64,000 nt of DNA from Pseudomonas versuta (lineage in GTDB: Bacteria > Pseudomonadota > Gammaproteobacteria > Pseudomonadales > Pseudomonadaceae): positions 930,001 through 994,000 of the forward strand of contig NZ_CP012676.1 of NCBI RefSeq assembly GCF_001294575.1. Reading direction: 5' to 3'. The notes under the pieces are model-generated. The model was not told the origin of the DNA and made no database searches. It saw only the letters and a program-made list of their open reading frames with translations. The position numbers were made by a program, and so were the translations under genes. Below, piece after piece: positions 25,446-37,432 of this stretch (the stretch's first letter is position 1; every line of letters begins with the position of its first letter).

Positions 25446-25474
25446 TTGTCATTAGCGACCTAACTGTCTATACT
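25446..25474 (+). promoter_or_regulatory. Sigma-70 promoter of sdhCDAB
   Basis: TTGTCA, a 17-base spacer and TATACT lie about 120 bases before the sdhC start. The long leader contains no gene and could host regulation. Confidence 0.65.
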
Positions 25475-25595
25475 CGGCAGCCGACCGCCAGGGGCTTTTG
25501 GGCCTGTTTAGATGGGGGTCGTCACTCCCGGGTGGTGGGTACCTGACCAGTGCGCATCCCAACAAACTTGCCCTGATTGTTAGGGGCTCTTCAGT

Positions 25596-25982
25596 GTGAA
25601 AAAAGCCGTGAATAGCCAACGACCTGTAAACCTAGACCTAAGGACCATCAAACTCCCCATCACCGGCGTTACGTCATTTCTGCACCGTGTATCGGGCATC
25701 ATTCTTTTTCTCGGCCTGGGCTTCATGCTTTATGCATTGAGCAAATCCCTGGGTTCCGAAGAAGGTTTTGCCGAGGTGAAGGCATGCTTGACCAGCCCGC
25801 TGGCCAAATTCGTTGCGTGGGGCCTGCTCTCTGCCTTGCTGTATCACCTGGTTGCCGGTGTGCGCCACTTGATCATGGACATGGGCATCGGTGAGACGCT
25901 TGAAGGCGGCCGACTGGGCTCGAAAATCGTAATCGTCATTTCTGTGGTGATGATTGTTCTGGCGGGAGTTTGGATATGGTAA
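25596..25982 (+). CDS. sdhC: Succinate dehydrogenase cytochrome b556 subunit
   Basis: A 128-residue heme and quinone-binding anchor subunit with three membrane helices. The RPVNLDLRTIKLPITGVTSF and LHRVSGIILFLGLG blocks are the family signature, and the heme-ligand His is in LYHLVAGVRHL. The start is a GTG; the N-terminus aligns with E. coli SdhC, and a later in-frame GTG would lose conserved residues. Its end overlaps sdhD by seven bases. Confidence 0.95.
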   Translation: MKKAVNSQRPVNLDLRTIKLPITGVTSFLHRVSGIILFLGLGFMLYALSKSLGSEEGFAEVKACLTSPLAKFVAWGLLSALLYHLVAGVRHLIMDMGIGETLEGGRLGSKIVIVISVVMIVLAGVWIW

Positions 25983-26344
25983 CCAGCGTTACGAACCTGT
26001 CGCGTTCGGGCCTCTATGACTGGATGGCACAGCGTGTGTCTGCGGTTGTTCTAGCGGCTTATTTCATCTTCCTGATCGGATACCTCGTTGCGAACCCAGG
26101 CATTGGCTACGCCCAATGGCATGAGCTGTTCGCAAGCAACTGGATGCGTATCTTCAGCCTGCTGGCCCTTGTTGCTCTGGGCGCACACGCCTGGGTCGGC
26201 ATGTGGACCATCGCGACCGACTACCTGACGCCAATGGCGCTGGGCAAGTCCGCGACAGCAGTACGTTTCCTCTTCCAGGCAGTCTGCGGCGTTGCAATGT
26301 TCGCTTACTTCGTCTGGGGTGTGCAGATTCTTTGGGGTATCTGA
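25976..26344 (+). CDS. sdhD: Succinate dehydrogenase hydrophobic membrane anchor
   Basis: A 122-residue membrane subunit. The ATG is preferred over a TTG two codons earlier because GGGAG lies upstream and the sequence MVTSVTNLSRSGLYDWMAQR fits the family. Three helices follow; the conserved HAWVGMWTIATDYL near residue 69 carries the heme/quinone-site residues. Its start overlaps the sdhC stop, so translation is coupled. Confidence 0.94.
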   Translation: MVTSVTNLSRSGLYDWMAQRVSAVVLAAYFIFLIGYLVANPGIGYAQWHELFASNWMRIFSLLALVALGAHAWVGMWTIATDYLTPMALGKSATAVRFLFQAVCGVAMFAYFVWGVQILWGI

Positions 26345-26347
26345 TTC

Positions 26348-28123
26348 ATGGCTAACACAGTTAATACACTCTCGTTCGACGCCATCATCATTGGCGGCGG
26401 CGGTGCAGGCATGCGCGCTGCTCTGCAGCTGGCACAAGGCGGTCACAAGACTGCCGTAGTCACCAAGGTTTTCCCGACTCGTTCCCACACCGTATCGGCT
26501 CAGGGTGGCATTACCTGCGCGATCGCGTCTGCGGATCCAAACGATGACTGGCGCTGGCACATGTACGATACCGTCAAGGGCTCCGACTATATCGGTGACC
26601 AGGACGCTATCGAGTACATGTGTTCCGTAGGCCCGGAAGCCGTTTTCGAGCTGGAACACATGGGTTTGCCGTTCTCCCGTACCGAACAGGGCCGTATCTA
26701 TCAGCGTCCTTTCGGTGGTCAGTCCAAGGACTTCGGCAAGGGTGGCCAGGCTGCCCGTACTTGCGCTGCAGCCGACCGTACAGGTCACGCGCTGTTGCAC
26801 ACCCTGTACCAGGCCAACCTGAAGGCCGGCACTGTATTCCTTAACGAATACTACGGTGTCGACCTGGTGAAGAACGAAGATGGTGCCTTTGTAGGCATGA
26901 TCGTGATCTGCATCGAAACCGGTGAAACCTCTTACGTTCGCGCTAACGCGACCGTGCTGGCCACTGGTGGTGCAGGCCGTATCTACTCCTCTACTACCAA
27001 CGCCCTAATCAATACCGGTGACGGTATCGGCATGGCGCTGCGTGCAGGCGTACCGGTTCAGGACATCGAAATGTGGCAGTTCCACCCGACCGGTATTGCC
27101 GGCGCCGGTGTACTGGTTACAGAAGGTTGCCGTGGTGAAGGTGGATACCTGATCAACAAGCACGGTGAGCGTTTCATGGAGCGTTATGCTCCGAACGCCA
27201 AAGACCTTGCCGGTCGTGACGTTGTAGCTCGCTCGATGGTTAAAGAAATCATCGCGGGCAACGGTTGCGGTCCGGACGGTGACCACGTAATGCTGAAACT
27301 TGATCACCTGGGTGAAGAAGTTCTGCACAGTCGTCTGCCAGGCATCATGGAGCTGTCCAAGACCTTCGCTCACGTCGATCCAGCCGTAGCGCCGATCCCG
27401 GTAGTTCCAACTTGCCACTATATGATGGGCGGCGTTGCCACCAACATTCATGGTCAGGCCATCACTCAGGACGCTGAAGGCGTCGACCAGATCATCCCTG
27501 GCCTGTTTGCAGTGGGTGAAGTGGCTTGCGTATCGGTTCACGGTGCCAACCGTCTGGGCGGCAACTCGTTGCTCGACCTGGTGGTATTCGGTCGTGCTGC
27601 CGGCCTGTTCCTTGAACAGACCCTGAAAGAAGGCGTTGATTACGCTCGTCCGCGCCAGTCCGACATCGACGCTGCCCTGGCACGTCTGGACGGCCTGAAC
27701 GCACGTACTGACGGCGAAGACGTAGCAACCCTGCGTAAAGAGCTGCAAAGCTGCATGCAGAACTACTTCGGTGTATTCCGTACTGGCGAATACATGCAGA
27801 AGGGTATTGCCCAGCTGGCTGATCTGCGCGCGCGCATTGCCAACGTGAAAATCAACGATAAGAGCCAGGCGTTCAACACTGCTCGTATCGAAGCCCTCGA
27901 GCTGCAAAACCTGCTCGAAGTGGCTGAAGCGACTGCAATCGCTGCTGAAGTTCGTAAAGAGTCGCGCGGTGCTCACGCCCGTGAAGATTTCGAAGATCGT
28001 GACGACGTTAACTGGCTGTGCCACACCCTGTATTTCCCGGGTGAAAAGCGCGTAGCCAAACGTGCGGTGAACTTCTCGCCAAAAACCGTTCCGACCTTTG
28101 AACCTATGATTCGGACTTACTAA
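26348..28123 (+). CDS. sdhA: Succinate dehydrogenase flavoprotein subunit
   Basis: A 591-residue FAD enzyme oxidising succinate to fumarate. [15 protein letters not shown] binds the dinucleotide, the His in [11 protein letters not shown] covalently holds FAD, and [20 protein letters not shown] and [18 protein letters not shown] are active-site blocks. It starts three bases after sdhD. Length equals the usual Pseudomonas form. It passes electrons to SdhB. Confidence 0.98.
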   Translation: MANTVNTLSFDAIIIGGGGAGMRAALQLAQGGHKTAVVTKVFPTRSHTVSAQGGITCAIASADPNDDWRWHMYDTVKGSDYIGDQDAIEYMCSVGPEAVFELEHMGLPFSRTEQGRIYQRPFGGQSKDFGKGGQAARTCAAADRTGHALLHTLYQANLKAGTVFLNEYYGVDLVKNEDGAFVGMIVICIETGETSYVRANATVLATGGAGRIYSSTTNALINTGDGIGMALRAGVPVQDIEMWQFHPTGIAGAGVLVTEGCRGEGGYLINKHGERFMERYAPNAKDLAGRDVVARSMVKEIIAGNGCGPDGDHVMLKLDHLGEEVLHSRLPGIMELSKTFAHVDPAVAPIPVVPTCHYMMGGVATNIHGQAITQDAEGVDQIIPGLFAVGEVACVSVHGANRLGGNSLLDLVVFGRAAGLFLEQTLKEGVDYARPRQSDIDAALARLDGLNARTDGEDVATLRKELQSCMQNYFGVFRTGEYMQKGIAQLADLRARIANVKINDKSQAFNTARIEALELQNLLEVAEATAIAAEVRKESRGAHAREDFEDRDDVNWLCHTLYFPGEKRVAKRAVNFSPKTVPTFEPMIRTY

Positions 28124-28134
28124 GGGTGGCCGAT

Positions 28135-28839
28135 ATGTTGAAAGTCAGTGTTTATCGCTACAACCCGGATCAGGATGCCGCGCCGTTCATGCAGGAGTTT
28201 CAGGTCAATACCAATGGTAAAGACTTGATGGTGCTGGACGTGCTGGCCTTGATCAAAGAGCAGGACGAAGGTTTTTCCTATCGTCGCTCTTGCCGTGAGG
28301 GCGTTTGCGGCTCCGACGGCATGAACATCAACGGCAAAAACGGCCTGGCTTGCGTCACGCCGCTGTCTGCTGTTGTAAAAGGTAACAAGCTGATCGTTCG
28401 CCCTCTGCCAGGTTTGCCGGTTATCCGTGACCTGGTCGTCGATATGAGCATCTTCTACAAGCAATACGAGAAAGTGAAGCCGTTCCTGCAGAACGATACT
28501 CCGGCCCCGGCCATCGAGCGTCTGCAGTCTCCTGAAGAGCGTGAGAAGCTCGACGGTCTGTACGAGTGCATCCTGTGCGCTTGCTGCTCGACTTCGTGCC
28601 CGTCCTTCTGGTGGAACCCGGACAAGTTCCTGGGCCCTGCTGCACTGCTGCAAGCCTACCGTTTCCTGGCTGACAGCCGTGACACCAGAACCAGCGAGCG
28701 CCTGGCTTCACTGGATGATCCGTTCAGCGTATTCCGCTGCCGCGGGATCATGAACTGCGTAAACGTGTGTCCGAAGGGCCTGAACCCGACTAAGGCCATC
28801 GGTCACGTGCGTAGCATGCTGCTGCAGAGCGGCGTGTGA
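28135..28839 (+). CDS. sdhB: Succinate dehydrogenase iron-sulfur subunit
   Basis: A 234-residue subunit with a 2Fe-2S ferredoxin domain (SCREGVCGSDGMNINGKNGL) and a C-terminal domain holding 4Fe-4S and 3Fe-4S clusters (CILCACCSTSC and CRGIMNCVNVCPKG). The ATG at MLKVSVYRYNPD gives the standard length; a GTG three codons earlier is open. AAGGG lies before the start. Electrons go from SdhA to quinone at SdhCD. Confidence 0.97.
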   Translation: MLKVSVYRYNPDQDAAPFMQEFQVNTNGKDLMVLDVLALIKEQDEGFSYRRSCREGVCGSDGMNINGKNGLACVTPLSAVVKGNKLIVRPLPGLPVIRDLVVDMSIFYKQYEKVKPFLQNDTPAPAIERLQSPEEREKLDGLYECILCACCSTSCPSFWWNPDKFLGPAALLQAYRFLADSRDTRTSERLASLDDPFSVFRCRGIMNCVNVCPKGLNPTKAIGHVRSMLLQSGV

Positions 28840-28877
28840 TTCAAGGCTGTACTGCAAGACCGTTTTAACCGTAGATG

Positions 28878-28911
28878 CTACGGCGCAGGCTTCAACCGGC
28901 GCCGTAGTTTT
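28878..28911 (+). terminator. Hairpin with T-tract between sdhB and sucA
   Basis: CTACGGCGC and GCGCCGTAG pair over a 12-base loop and are followed by TTTT. It probably ends part of the sdh transcripts; the following 190 bases before sucA show no gene. Confidence 0.7.
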
Positions 28912-29099
28912 AACCTGAGCAACAGCTCAAAAAGCTGCGGCTCTTATTTTGAAGAAATGAGACCAGCAGGGGCATCCGGGCTGGTACCCGGACTATCAGC
29001 GTGATCCTAAGTGGCTTGTTTTAGTCGCTGTATTCGGACTTTCTCAAGCGTGCTCTGGTGTTCTCGTCGATGGTGTCCCCTAACCGAGGGTGACCAAGC

Positions 29100-31931
29100 A
29101 TGCAAGAAAGCGTGATGCAGCGCATGTGGAACAGCGGCTATCTTTCAGGTGGTAACGCTGCCTATGTGGAAGAGCTCTATGAGCTCTACCTGCACGACCC
29201 TAACGCTGTGCCAGAAGAATGGCGCACCTACTTTCAGACGTTGCCCAATGACGGCAACTCTGCCAACGATGTTTCGCACTCTACAATCCGCGACCATTTC
29301 GTGCTGCTGGCAAAGAACCAGCGCCGCGCCCAACCGGTTTCTGCCGGGAGCGTGAGCAGTGAGCATGAGAAGAAGCAAGTTGAAGTGCTGCGATTGATCC
29401 AGGCCTATCGGATGCGCGGCCACCAGGCAGCCCAGCTTGATCCGCTGGGGCTGTGGCAGCGTCCTGCACCTGCAGACCTGTCGATCAATCATTACGGCTT
29501 GACCAATGCCGATCTTGATACGACCTTCCGTGCCGGCGACCTGTACATCGGCAAAGAGGAAGCGAGCCTACGCGAAATTCTCGAAGCTTTGCAGCAGACA
29601 TATTGCCGCACCATTGGCGCCGAGTTCACGCACATCGTCGATTCCGAGCAGCGCCACTGGTTTGAACAGCGCCTCGAAAGCGTACGTGGCCGCCCAACGT
29701 ATTCGGCTGAAATCAAGAGCCATTTGCTTGAGCGCGTGACTGCTGCTGAAGGTCTGGAAAAATACCTGGGCACCAAATACCCGGGCACCAAGCGTTTCGG
29801 CCTGGAAGGCGGCGAAAGCCTGATTCCTTTGCTGGACGAGCTGATCCAGCGTTCGGGTAACTACGGCACCAAAGAAATCGTTATCGGCATGGCTCACCGT
29901 GGCCGCCTGAACGTTTTGGTCAACACCTTCGGTAAAAACCCGCGCGACCTGTTCGACGAGTTTGAAGGCAAGAAGAAAATCGAGCTGGGTTCCGGTGACG
30001 TTAAATACCACCAGGGCTTCTCCTCCAACGTCATGACTTCCGGTGGCGAAGTCCACCTGGCGATGGCGTTTAACCCTTCCCACCTGGAAATCGTTTCCCC
30101 GGTGGTTGAAGGCTCGGTACGTGCCCGCCAGGATCGTCGTAACGACAAGACCGGCGAGAAAGTGCTGCCGATTTCCATCCACGGTGACGCTGCATTTGCA
30201 GGTCAGGGCGTGGTCATGGAAACCTTCCAGATGTCGCAGACCCGCGGCTTCAAGACTGGCGGTACCGTTCACCTGGTCATCAACAACCAGGTTGGCTTCA
30301 CCATCAGCAACCCTGAAGACTCGCGTTCCACCGAGTACTGCACTGACGTCGCGAAAATGATTCAGGCACCGATCCTCCATGTAAATGGTGATGATCCGGA
30401 AGCCGTGTTGTTCGTAACCCAGCTGGCAATCGACTACCGCATGCAGTTCAAGCGCGACGTCGTGATCGACCTGTTCTGCTACCGCCGCCGCGGTCACAAC
30501 GAGGCCGATGAGCCAAACGGCACTCAGCCGTTGATGTATCAGCAAATCGCCAAACAGCGCACTACCCGTGAACTGTATGCCGAGCGTCTGACTCAGGAAA
30601 ACGTGGTTGACGCAGAGCGCGTTCAGTCCAAGATCGACGAATACCGCAACGCGCTGGACAACGGTCTGCATGTTGTGAAAAGTCTGGTCAAAGAGCCGAA
30701 CAAAGAGCTGTTCGTTGACTGGCGTCCGTATCTGGGCCACGCCTGGACTGCGCGTCACGACACGCGTTTTGATCTGAAAACCCTGCAAGAACTGTCGGCC
30801 AAGCTGCTGGAAATTCCGGAAGGCTTCGTGGTTCAGCGCCAGGTTGCGAAGATCTACGAAGATCGTCAAAAAATGCAAGCCGGCGGCCTGCCGATCAACT
30901 GGGGTTATGCCGAAACCATGGCGTACGCGACCCTGGCGTTCGAAGGTCACCCGATTCGCATGACCGGTCAGGACATCGGCCGCGGTACGTTCTCGCACCG
31001 TCATGCCGTACTGCATAACCAGAAAGATGCTGGTACCTATATCCCGCTGCAGCACCTGTATCAGGGTCAGCCACGTTTTGACCTGTACGACTCGTTGCTG
31101 TCGGAAGAAGCGGTACTGGCGTTCGAATACGGCTATTCGACCACCACGCCGGATGCTCTGGTTATCTGGGAAGCCCAGTTCGGCGACTTCGCCAACGGCG
31201 CTCAGGTTGTAATTGACCAGTTCATCACCAGCGGTGAACACAAGTGGGGCCGTCTGTGCGGTCTGACCATGTTGTTGCCGCACGGCTACGAAGGTCAGGG
31301 CCCGGAGCACTCCTCTGCACGTCTTGAGCGTTACCTGCAATTGTGCGCCGAGCACAACATTCAGGTGTGCGTGCCAACGACTCCAGCGCAGATTTACCAC
31401 CTGCTGCGCCGTCAGGTTATCCGTCCGCTGCGCAAGCCGCTGATCGTACTGACACCCAAGTCGTTGCTGCGTCACAAATTGGCAGTCTCGACCCTGGAAG
31501 ATCTGGCCGAAGGTTCGTTCCAGACCGTTATTCCAGAGATCGATGCACAAGATCCGGCGAAAGTCGGTCGCATCGTGCTGTGTAGCGGCAAGGTCTACTA
31601 CGACCTGTTGGAAAAACGCCGTGCCGAAGGTCGTGATGACATCGCCATCGTGCGTCTTGAGCAGCTGTACCCGTTCCCTGAGGACGACTTGATTGAAGTC
31701 CTGGCTCCGTACAAAAACGCCAAACATATTGTCTGGTGTCAGGAAGAGCCGATGAACCAGGGTGCTTGGTACTGCAGCCAGCATCACATGCGTCGCATCA
31801 TTGGCGGTCACGATAAATCTCTCGTACTTGAGTACGCGGGCCGTGACGCTTCTGCTGCACCTGCTTGTGGTTATGCATCGATGCACGCTGAGCAACAGGC
31901 AAAACTGTTGCAAGACGCGTTTACTGTTTAA
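29100..31931 (+). CDS. sucA: 2-oxoglutarate dehydrogenase E1 component
   Basis: A 943-residue thiamine-diphosphate enzyme that decarboxylates 2-oxoglutarate and hands succinyl to SucB. The N-terminal segment MQRMWNSGYLSGGNAAYVEE is the SucB-binding arm. IGMAHRGRLNVLVNTFGKNP, GDAAFAGQGVV, and YRRRGHNEADEPNGTQP are ThDP and active-site blocks; the C-terminal half ends with PAPACGYASMHAEQQ-like sequence. Length is as usual. sucB follows after 40 bases. Confidence 0.98.
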   Translation: MQESVMQRMWNSGYLSGGNAAYVEELYELYLHDPNAVPEEWRTYFQTLPNDGNSANDVSHSTIRDHFVLLAKNQRRAQPVSAGSVSSEHEKKQVEVLRLIQAYRMRGHQAAQLDPLGLWQRPAPADLSINHYGLTNADLDTTFRAGDLYIGKEEASLREILEALQQTYCRTIGAEFTHIVDSEQRHWFEQRLESVRGRPTYSAEIKSHLLERVTAAEGLEKYLGTKYPGTKRFGLEGGESLIPLLDELIQRSGNYGTKEIVIGMAHRGRLNVLVNTFGKNPRDLFDEFEGKKKIELGSGDVKYHQGFSSNVMTSGGEVHLAMAFNPSHLEIVSPVVEGSVRARQDRRNDKTGEKVLPISIHGDAAFAGQGVVMETFQMSQTRGFKTGGTVHLVINNQVGFTISNPEDSRSTEYCTDVAKMIQAPILHVNGDDPEAVLFVTQLAIDYRMQFKRDVVIDLFCYRRRGHNEADEPNGTQPLMYQQIAKQRTTRELYAERLTQENVVDAERVQSKIDEYRNALDNGLHVVKSLVKEPNKELFVDWRPYLGHAWTARHDTRFDLKTLQELSAKLLEIPEGFVVQRQVAKIYEDRQKMQAGGLPINWGYAETMAYATLAFEGHPIRMTGQDIGRGTFSHRHAVLHNQKDAGTYIPLQHLYQGQPRFDLYDSLLSEEAVLAFEYGYSTTTPDALVIWEAQFGDFANGAQVVIDQFITSGEHKWGRLCGLTMLLPHGYEGQGPEHSSARLERYLQLCAEHNIQVCVPTTPAQIYHLLRRQVIRPLRKPLIVLTPKSLLRHKLAVSTLEDLAEGSFQTVIPEIDAQDPAKVGRIVLCSGKVYYDLLEKRRAEGRDDIAIVRLEQLYPFPEDDLIEVLAPYKNAKHIVWCQEEPMNQGAWYCSQHHMRRIIGGHDKSLVLEYAGRDASAAPACGYASMHAEQQAKLLQDAFTV

Positions 31932-31971
31932 CGCCTTCGCGCACTGAAACCGAATTTAAGGAACCACGAAC

Positions 31972-33186
31972 ATGGCTATCGAGATTAAAGCCCCTACTTT
32001 CCCGGAATCGGTTGCCGATGGCACCGTTGCCACCTGGCACAAGCAACCAGGCGACGCTGTAAAGCGCGACGACCTGATTGTTGACATCGAAACCGACAAA
32101 GTTGTGCTGGAAGTATTGGCTACAGCTGACGGCGTGCTGGGCGCAATCGTCAAGAATGAAGGCGACACCGTTCTGTCCGACGAAGTTCTGGGCTCCATCG
32201 TTGAAGGCGGCGCCAGCGCTGCTCCAGCCGCCGCTGCACCTGCTGCTTCGGCTGCTGCTGCCCCGGCTGCTGAAGGCGAAGACGATCCTGTAGCAGCTCC
32301 GGCTGCTCGCAAGATCGCTGAAGAAAACGGTATCAACATCGCCTCCGTTGCCGGCACCGGCAAAGGCGGCCGTGTGACCAAGGAAGACGTGGTAGCTGCT
32401 GTTGCTGCCAAGAAAGCCGCTCCGGCTGCTGCTCCGGCCAAAGCCGCTGCTGCACCGGCTGCTCCTGTTCTGGCTGCGGGCGACCGTGTCGAGAAGCGTG
32501 TTCCGATGACCCGCGTTCGCGCTACCGTAGCCAAGCGCCTGGTAGAAGCTCAATCGAACATGGCGATGCTGACCACTTTCAACGAAGTAGACATGACCGA
32601 AGTCATGGCGCTGCGTTCGAAGTACAAGGACCTGTTCGAGAAGTCCCACAACGGCGTACGTCTGGGCTTCATGTCGTTCTTCGTGAAAGCTACCACCGAG
32701 GCGCTGAAACGCTTCCCGGCTGTTAACGCTTCGATCGACGGCTCCGACATCGTTTACCACGGCTATGCAGACATCGGTGTTGCTGTTTCCAGCGACCGTG
32801 GTCTGGTGGTACCGGTTCTGCGTAACGCCGAACTGATGAGCCTGGCTGAAATCGAAGGCGGCATTGCTGCCTACGGCAAAAAAGCCCGCGACGGCAAGCT
32901 GTCGATGGACGAAATGACCGGTGGTACTTTCACTATCACCAACGGTGGTACTTTCGGTTCGATGATGTCGACTCCGATCGTTAACCCGCCGCAAGCCGCA
33001 ATCCTGGGCATGCACAACATTCTTCAGCGTCCAATGGCTATCAACGGTCAGGTTGTAATCCGTCCGATGATGTATTTGGCTCTGTCCTACGATCACCGCT
33101 TGATCGATGGCAAAGAAGCTGTAAGTTTCCTGGTAGCAATCAAAAACCTGCTGGAAGATCCGGCTCGTCTGCTGCTGGATATCTGA
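31972..33186 (+). CDS. sucB: Dihydrolipoyl succinyltransferase E2 component
   Basis: A 404-residue E2 subunit. The lipoyl domain comes first with the lipoylated Lys in [11 protein letters not shown] (about residue 43). An Ala/Pro-rich linker follows, then the E1/E3-binding domain ([20 protein letters not shown]), a second Ala-rich linker and the catalytic acyltransferase domain, with the HxxxD-type motif in [13 protein letters not shown] near the C-terminus. It forms the core of the 2-oxoglutarate dehydrogenase complex. A GGAAC-type ribosome site precedes it. Confidence 0.98.
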   Translation: MAIEIKAPTFPESVADGTVATWHKQPGDAVKRDDLIVDIETDKVVLEVLATADGVLGAIVKNEGDTVLSDEVLGSIVEGGASAAPAAAAPAASAAAAPAAEGEDDPVAAPAARKIAEENGINIASVAGTGKGGRVTKEDVVAAVAAKKAAPAAAPAKAAAAPAAPVLAAGDRVEKRVPMTRVRATVAKRLVEAQSNMAMLTTFNEVDMTEVMALRSKYKDLFEKSHNGVRLGFMSFFVKATTEALKRFPAVNASIDGSDIVYHGYADIGVAVSSDRGLVVPVLRNAELMSLAEIEGGIAAYGKKARDGKLSMDEMTGGTFTITNGGTFGSMMSTPIVNPPQAAILGMHNILQRPMAINGQVVIRPMMYLALSYDHRLIDGKEAVSFLVAIKNLLEDPARLLLDI

Positions 33187-33187
33187 T

Positions 33188-33264
33188 AGAAGCAGCCATG
33201 AGCTGCAAGCCGCAATCCTCAAAAGGGGTTCGACTTGCAGCTCGCGGCTTGAAGCTTGTCGCTA
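33188..33264. repeat. Inverted-repeat element between sucB and lpd
   Basis: Repeated AGCTGCAAGCCGC / GCGGCTTGAAGCT units face one another over about 77 bases, allowing alternative hairpins. It differs from the REP family. It may set the relative amounts of E2 and E3. Confidence 0.6.
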
Positions 33265-33265
33265 A

Positions 33266-34717
<1,452 letters not shown>

Positions 34718-34738
34718 TACCAGACAATAAGAAACCAC

Positions 34739-34910
34739 GGCGGTTTGCCCGTCGTGAGCCTTGTACGCAAGCCTCACCGCGGAATTTCCGCCGGACGCAG
34801 TCTTATGTCGCTTGAGCCAGATCCGGCCCCGCCTGTGCGGGAGTCGGGTTTGTCCGGGCAGCACAAGCAGCAGTCACAGGTGGTGCGGCACTAATTAAAG
34901 TGCAGCGCCG
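34739..34910 (+). other. Structured leader between lpd and sucC
   Basis: Four inverted repeats follow each other: GTGAG(C)CTTG/CAAG(C)CTCAC over TACG, GCGGAA/TTCCGC, CCCGC/GCGGG over CTGT, and GCACT/AGTGC over AATTAA. None ends in a T-tract. The 226-base spacer holds no gene. The hairpins may trim or protect mRNA ends so that sucCD is expressed at its own level. Confidence 0.5.
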
Positions 34911-34943
34911 AATGCGCAGTACCTAACGAAGACGGTAAAAAGC

Positions 34944-36110
34944 ATGAATCTTCACGAGTATCAGGGTAAGCAGCTGTTCGCTGAATACGGCCTGCCAGTA
35001 TCCAAGGGTTATGCAGTAGATACCCCGGAAGCAGCCGCAGAAGCTTGCGATAAAATCGGCGGAACTGAATGGGTTGTCAAAGCCCAGGTTCACGCAGGTG
35101 GTCGCGGTAAAGCGGGCGGCGTTAAGCTGGTTCGCAGCAAAGAAGACGCTAAAGCATTCGCACAACAGTGGTTGGGCAAGCGTCTGGTGACTTACCAGAC
35201 TGATGCCAATGGTCAGCCGGTCACCAAGATCCTGGTTGAATCGTGCACTGATATCGCTAAAGAGCTGTACCTGGGCGCTGTCGTTGACCGTTCGAGCCGC
35301 CGCATCGTGTTCATGGCTTCCACCGAAGGTGGCGTGGACATCGAGAAAATCGCTCACGACACTCCAGAAAAAATCCTGAAAGCCACTATCGATCCGCTGG
35401 TTGGCGCTCAGCCATTCCAGGGTCGCGAGCTGGCATTCCAGTTGGGTCTGGAAGGCAAGCAAGTTGCTCAGTTCGCCAAGATCTTCGTCGGTCTGGCCAA
35501 GCTGTTCAAGGATCACGACCTGGCTCTGCTGGAAGTGAACCCGCTGGTAATCAAGACTGACGGCGATCTGCACTGCCTCGATGCGAAAATCAACATCGAC
35601 GCAAACGCCATGTATCGTCAGCCAAAGCTGAAAACTTTCCACGATCCGTCGCAAGACGATCCGCGCGAAGCGCACGCTGCCAAGTTCGAACTGAACTACG
35701 TAGCACTGGAAGGCAACATCGGTTGCATGGTCAACGGTGCTGGCCTGGCCATGGGTACCATGGACATCGTCAACCTGCATGGCGGCAAGCCAGCCAACTT
35801 CCTTGACGTTGGTGGCGGCGCAACCAAAGAACGCGTAACCGAAGCGTTCAAGATCATCCTGTCCGACAGCAATGTCGCTGCAGTACTGGTCAACATCTTC
35901 GGCGGCATCGTTCGTTGCGACATGATTGCCGAAGGCATCATCGGCGCAGTGAAAGAAGTCGGCGTGAAAATCCCGGTGGTTGTTCGTCTTGAAGGCAACA
36001 ACGCTGAACTGGGCGCTAAAGTACTGGCAGAAAGCGGCTTGAACATCATCGCTGCTACCAGCTTGACCGACGCTGCTCAACAAGTTGTTAAAGCTGCGGA
36101 GGGCAAGTAA
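34944..36110 (+). CDS. sucC: Succinyl-CoA synthetase beta subunit
   Basis: A 388-residue ATP-grasp subunit. [20 protein letters not shown] begins the domain, [15 protein letters not shown] binds nucleotide, [15 protein letters not shown] is the metal-site block, and [14 protein letters not shown] lies in the C-terminal CoA-ligase-like domain. With SucD it makes succinate plus ATP or GTP from succinyl-CoA. Its stop shares a base with the sucD ATG (TAATG). Confidence 0.98.
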   Translation: MNLHEYQGKQLFAEYGLPVSKGYAVDTPEAAAEACDKIGGTEWVVKAQVHAGGRGKAGGVKLVRSKEDAKAFAQQWLGKRLVTYQTDANGQPVTKILVESCTDIAKELYLGAVVDRSSRRIVFMASTEGGVDIEKIAHDTPEKILKATIDPLVGAQPFQGRELAFQLGLEGKQVAQFAKIFVGLAKLFKDHDLALLEVNPLVIKTDGDLHCLDAKINIDANAMYRQPKLKTFHDPSQDDPREAHAAKFELNYVALEGNIGCMVNGAGLAMGTMDIVNLHGGKPANFLDVGGGATKERVTEAFKIILSDSNVAAVLVNIFGGIVRCDMIAEGIIGAVKEVGVKIPVVVRLEGNNAELGAKVLAESGLNIIAATSLTDAAQQVVKAAEGK

Positions 36111-36991
36111 TGAGCGTCCTGATCAATAAAGACACCAAAGTTATCTGCCAGGGCATCACTGGTTCGCAGGGCAGCTTCCACACCCAGCAAGCCATTGAAT
36201 ACGGCACCAAGATGGTTGGTGGCGTAACTCCGGGTAAAGGCGGCACCGAGCACCTGGGTCTGCCAGTGTTCAACACCGTGAAAGAAGCCGTAGCAGCCAC
36301 TGGCGCAACCGCCAGCGTCATCTACGTTCCAGCTCCTTTCTGCAAGGACTCGATCCTTGAAGCAGCGTTCGGCGGCATCAAGCTGATCGTTTGCATCACT
36401 GAAGGCATTCCTACCCTGGACATGCTTGACGCTAAAGTTAAGTGCGACGAGCTGGGTGTTACCTTGATCGGCCCTAACTGCCCTGGCGTTATCACTCCAG
36501 GCGAATGCAAGATCGGCATCATGCCAGGTCACATTCACTTGCCAGGCAAAGTAGGCATCGTGTCGCGTTCCGGCACCCTGACTTACGAAGCTGTCAAGCA
36601 AACTACTGACGCCGGTTTTGGTCAGTCGACTTGCGTTGGTATCGGTGGTGACCCGATCCCAGGCTCCAACTTCATCGACATCCTGAAGTTGTTCCAGGAA
36701 GACCCTAAGACCGAAGCGATCGTAATGATCGGTGAGATCGGCGGTTCGGCTGAAGAAGAAGCGGCTGCCTACATCAAGGCACACGTGACCAAGCCGGTTG
36801 TTTCCTACATCGCTGGTGTGACTGCCCCTGCTGGCAAGCGCATGGGCCATGCTGGCGCAATCATCTCTGGCGGCAAGGGTACTGCAGACGAGAAGTTTGC
36901 TGCTCTGGAAGACGCAGGCGTTAAAACCGTGCGTTCGCTGGCAGACATCGGCAAGGCTCTGTCCGAGCTGACTGGCTGGGCAATCAAATAA
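36110..36991 (+). CDS. sucD: Succinyl-CoA synthetase alpha subunit
   Basis: A 293-residue subunit with an N-terminal CoA-binding Rossmann domain ([20 protein letters not shown]) and the phosphorylated active-site histidine in [17 protein letters not shown] near residue 247. SRSGTLTYE is a second conserved block. It is translationally coupled to sucC. A strong terminator follows. Confidence 0.98.
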   Translation: MSVLINKDTKVICQGITGSQGSFHTQQAIEYGTKMVGGVTPGKGGTEHLGLPVFNTVKEAVAATGATASVIYVPAPFCKDSILEAAFGGIKLIVCITEGIPTLDMLDAKVKCDELGVTLIGPNCPGVITPGECKIGIMPGHIHLPGKVGIVSRSGTLTYEAVKQTTDAGFGQSTCVGIGGDPIPGSNFIDILKLFQEDPKTEAIVMIGEIGGSAEEEAAAYIKAHVTKPVVSYIAGVTAPAGKRMGHAGAIISGGKGTADEKFAALEDAGVKTVRSLADIGKALSELTGWAIK

Positions 36992-37020
36992 GCCACGTGC
37001 TTAGCTGACTGTTACACCAG

Positions 37021-37048
37021 ACAAAGGCCACCTTCGGGTGGCCTTTGT
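37021..37048 (+). terminator. Terminator after sucD
   Basis: A perfect 12-base stem (ACAAAGGCCACC / GGTGGCCTTTGT) over a TTCG tetraloop. It has only a short T content outside the stem but is a strong hairpin right after the sucCD operon. Confidence 0.85.
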
Positions 37049-37432
37049 GCATTCCGGGATAAAGCATTTATTGCAGGTGCTCGCGATGCAGACATCTGAT
37101 ATGCCGGAAGTAATGGAGTTGAGAGAAAGTTATCTCCAGCAGCTATTACATATGTAGGAAAGTTCTGATTGCGAAATAAGGAAATCACAGGAAAACGATT
37201 TTCGATGTCACTTAAGCGACAACTGCGTTCGTTCATCGGACAGTCCGCCCTATAACAGTGCGTTTCAGGAAAAAAATCGGTAACCTTGCCACCAACTCTG
37301 CATTTTTGCGTATGCATCCCAAAAGGAAGCCGCGCGCTAGACGGGTCAACCTTATTCAGGCTGACAGCATTTCCCACATCCGCACGGGAAATTCCCCTCT
37401 AAATTCCGATTCAGTAGTGTGGTATTTCCGTA
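37049..37432. other. Intergenic region before brnQ, no gene seen
   Basis: About 380 bases with moderate A+T content. No convincing coding frame on either strand. TTGAGA followed by TATTAC is a poor promoter candidate (19-base spacer). A long regulatory region suits a branched-chain amino-acid carrier, but no Lrp-type site could be named. Confidence 0.4.

Noticed and set aside
29568-31913. 781-codon open frame antisense to sucA
   Set aside because: Lies wholly on the opposite strand of a certain gene; GC-rich third positions leave such frames open. No ribosome site or family pattern.
37049-37432. Possible small RNA gene between sucD and brnQ
   Set aside because: No promoter-terminator pair found apart from the sucD terminator; evidence too thin.
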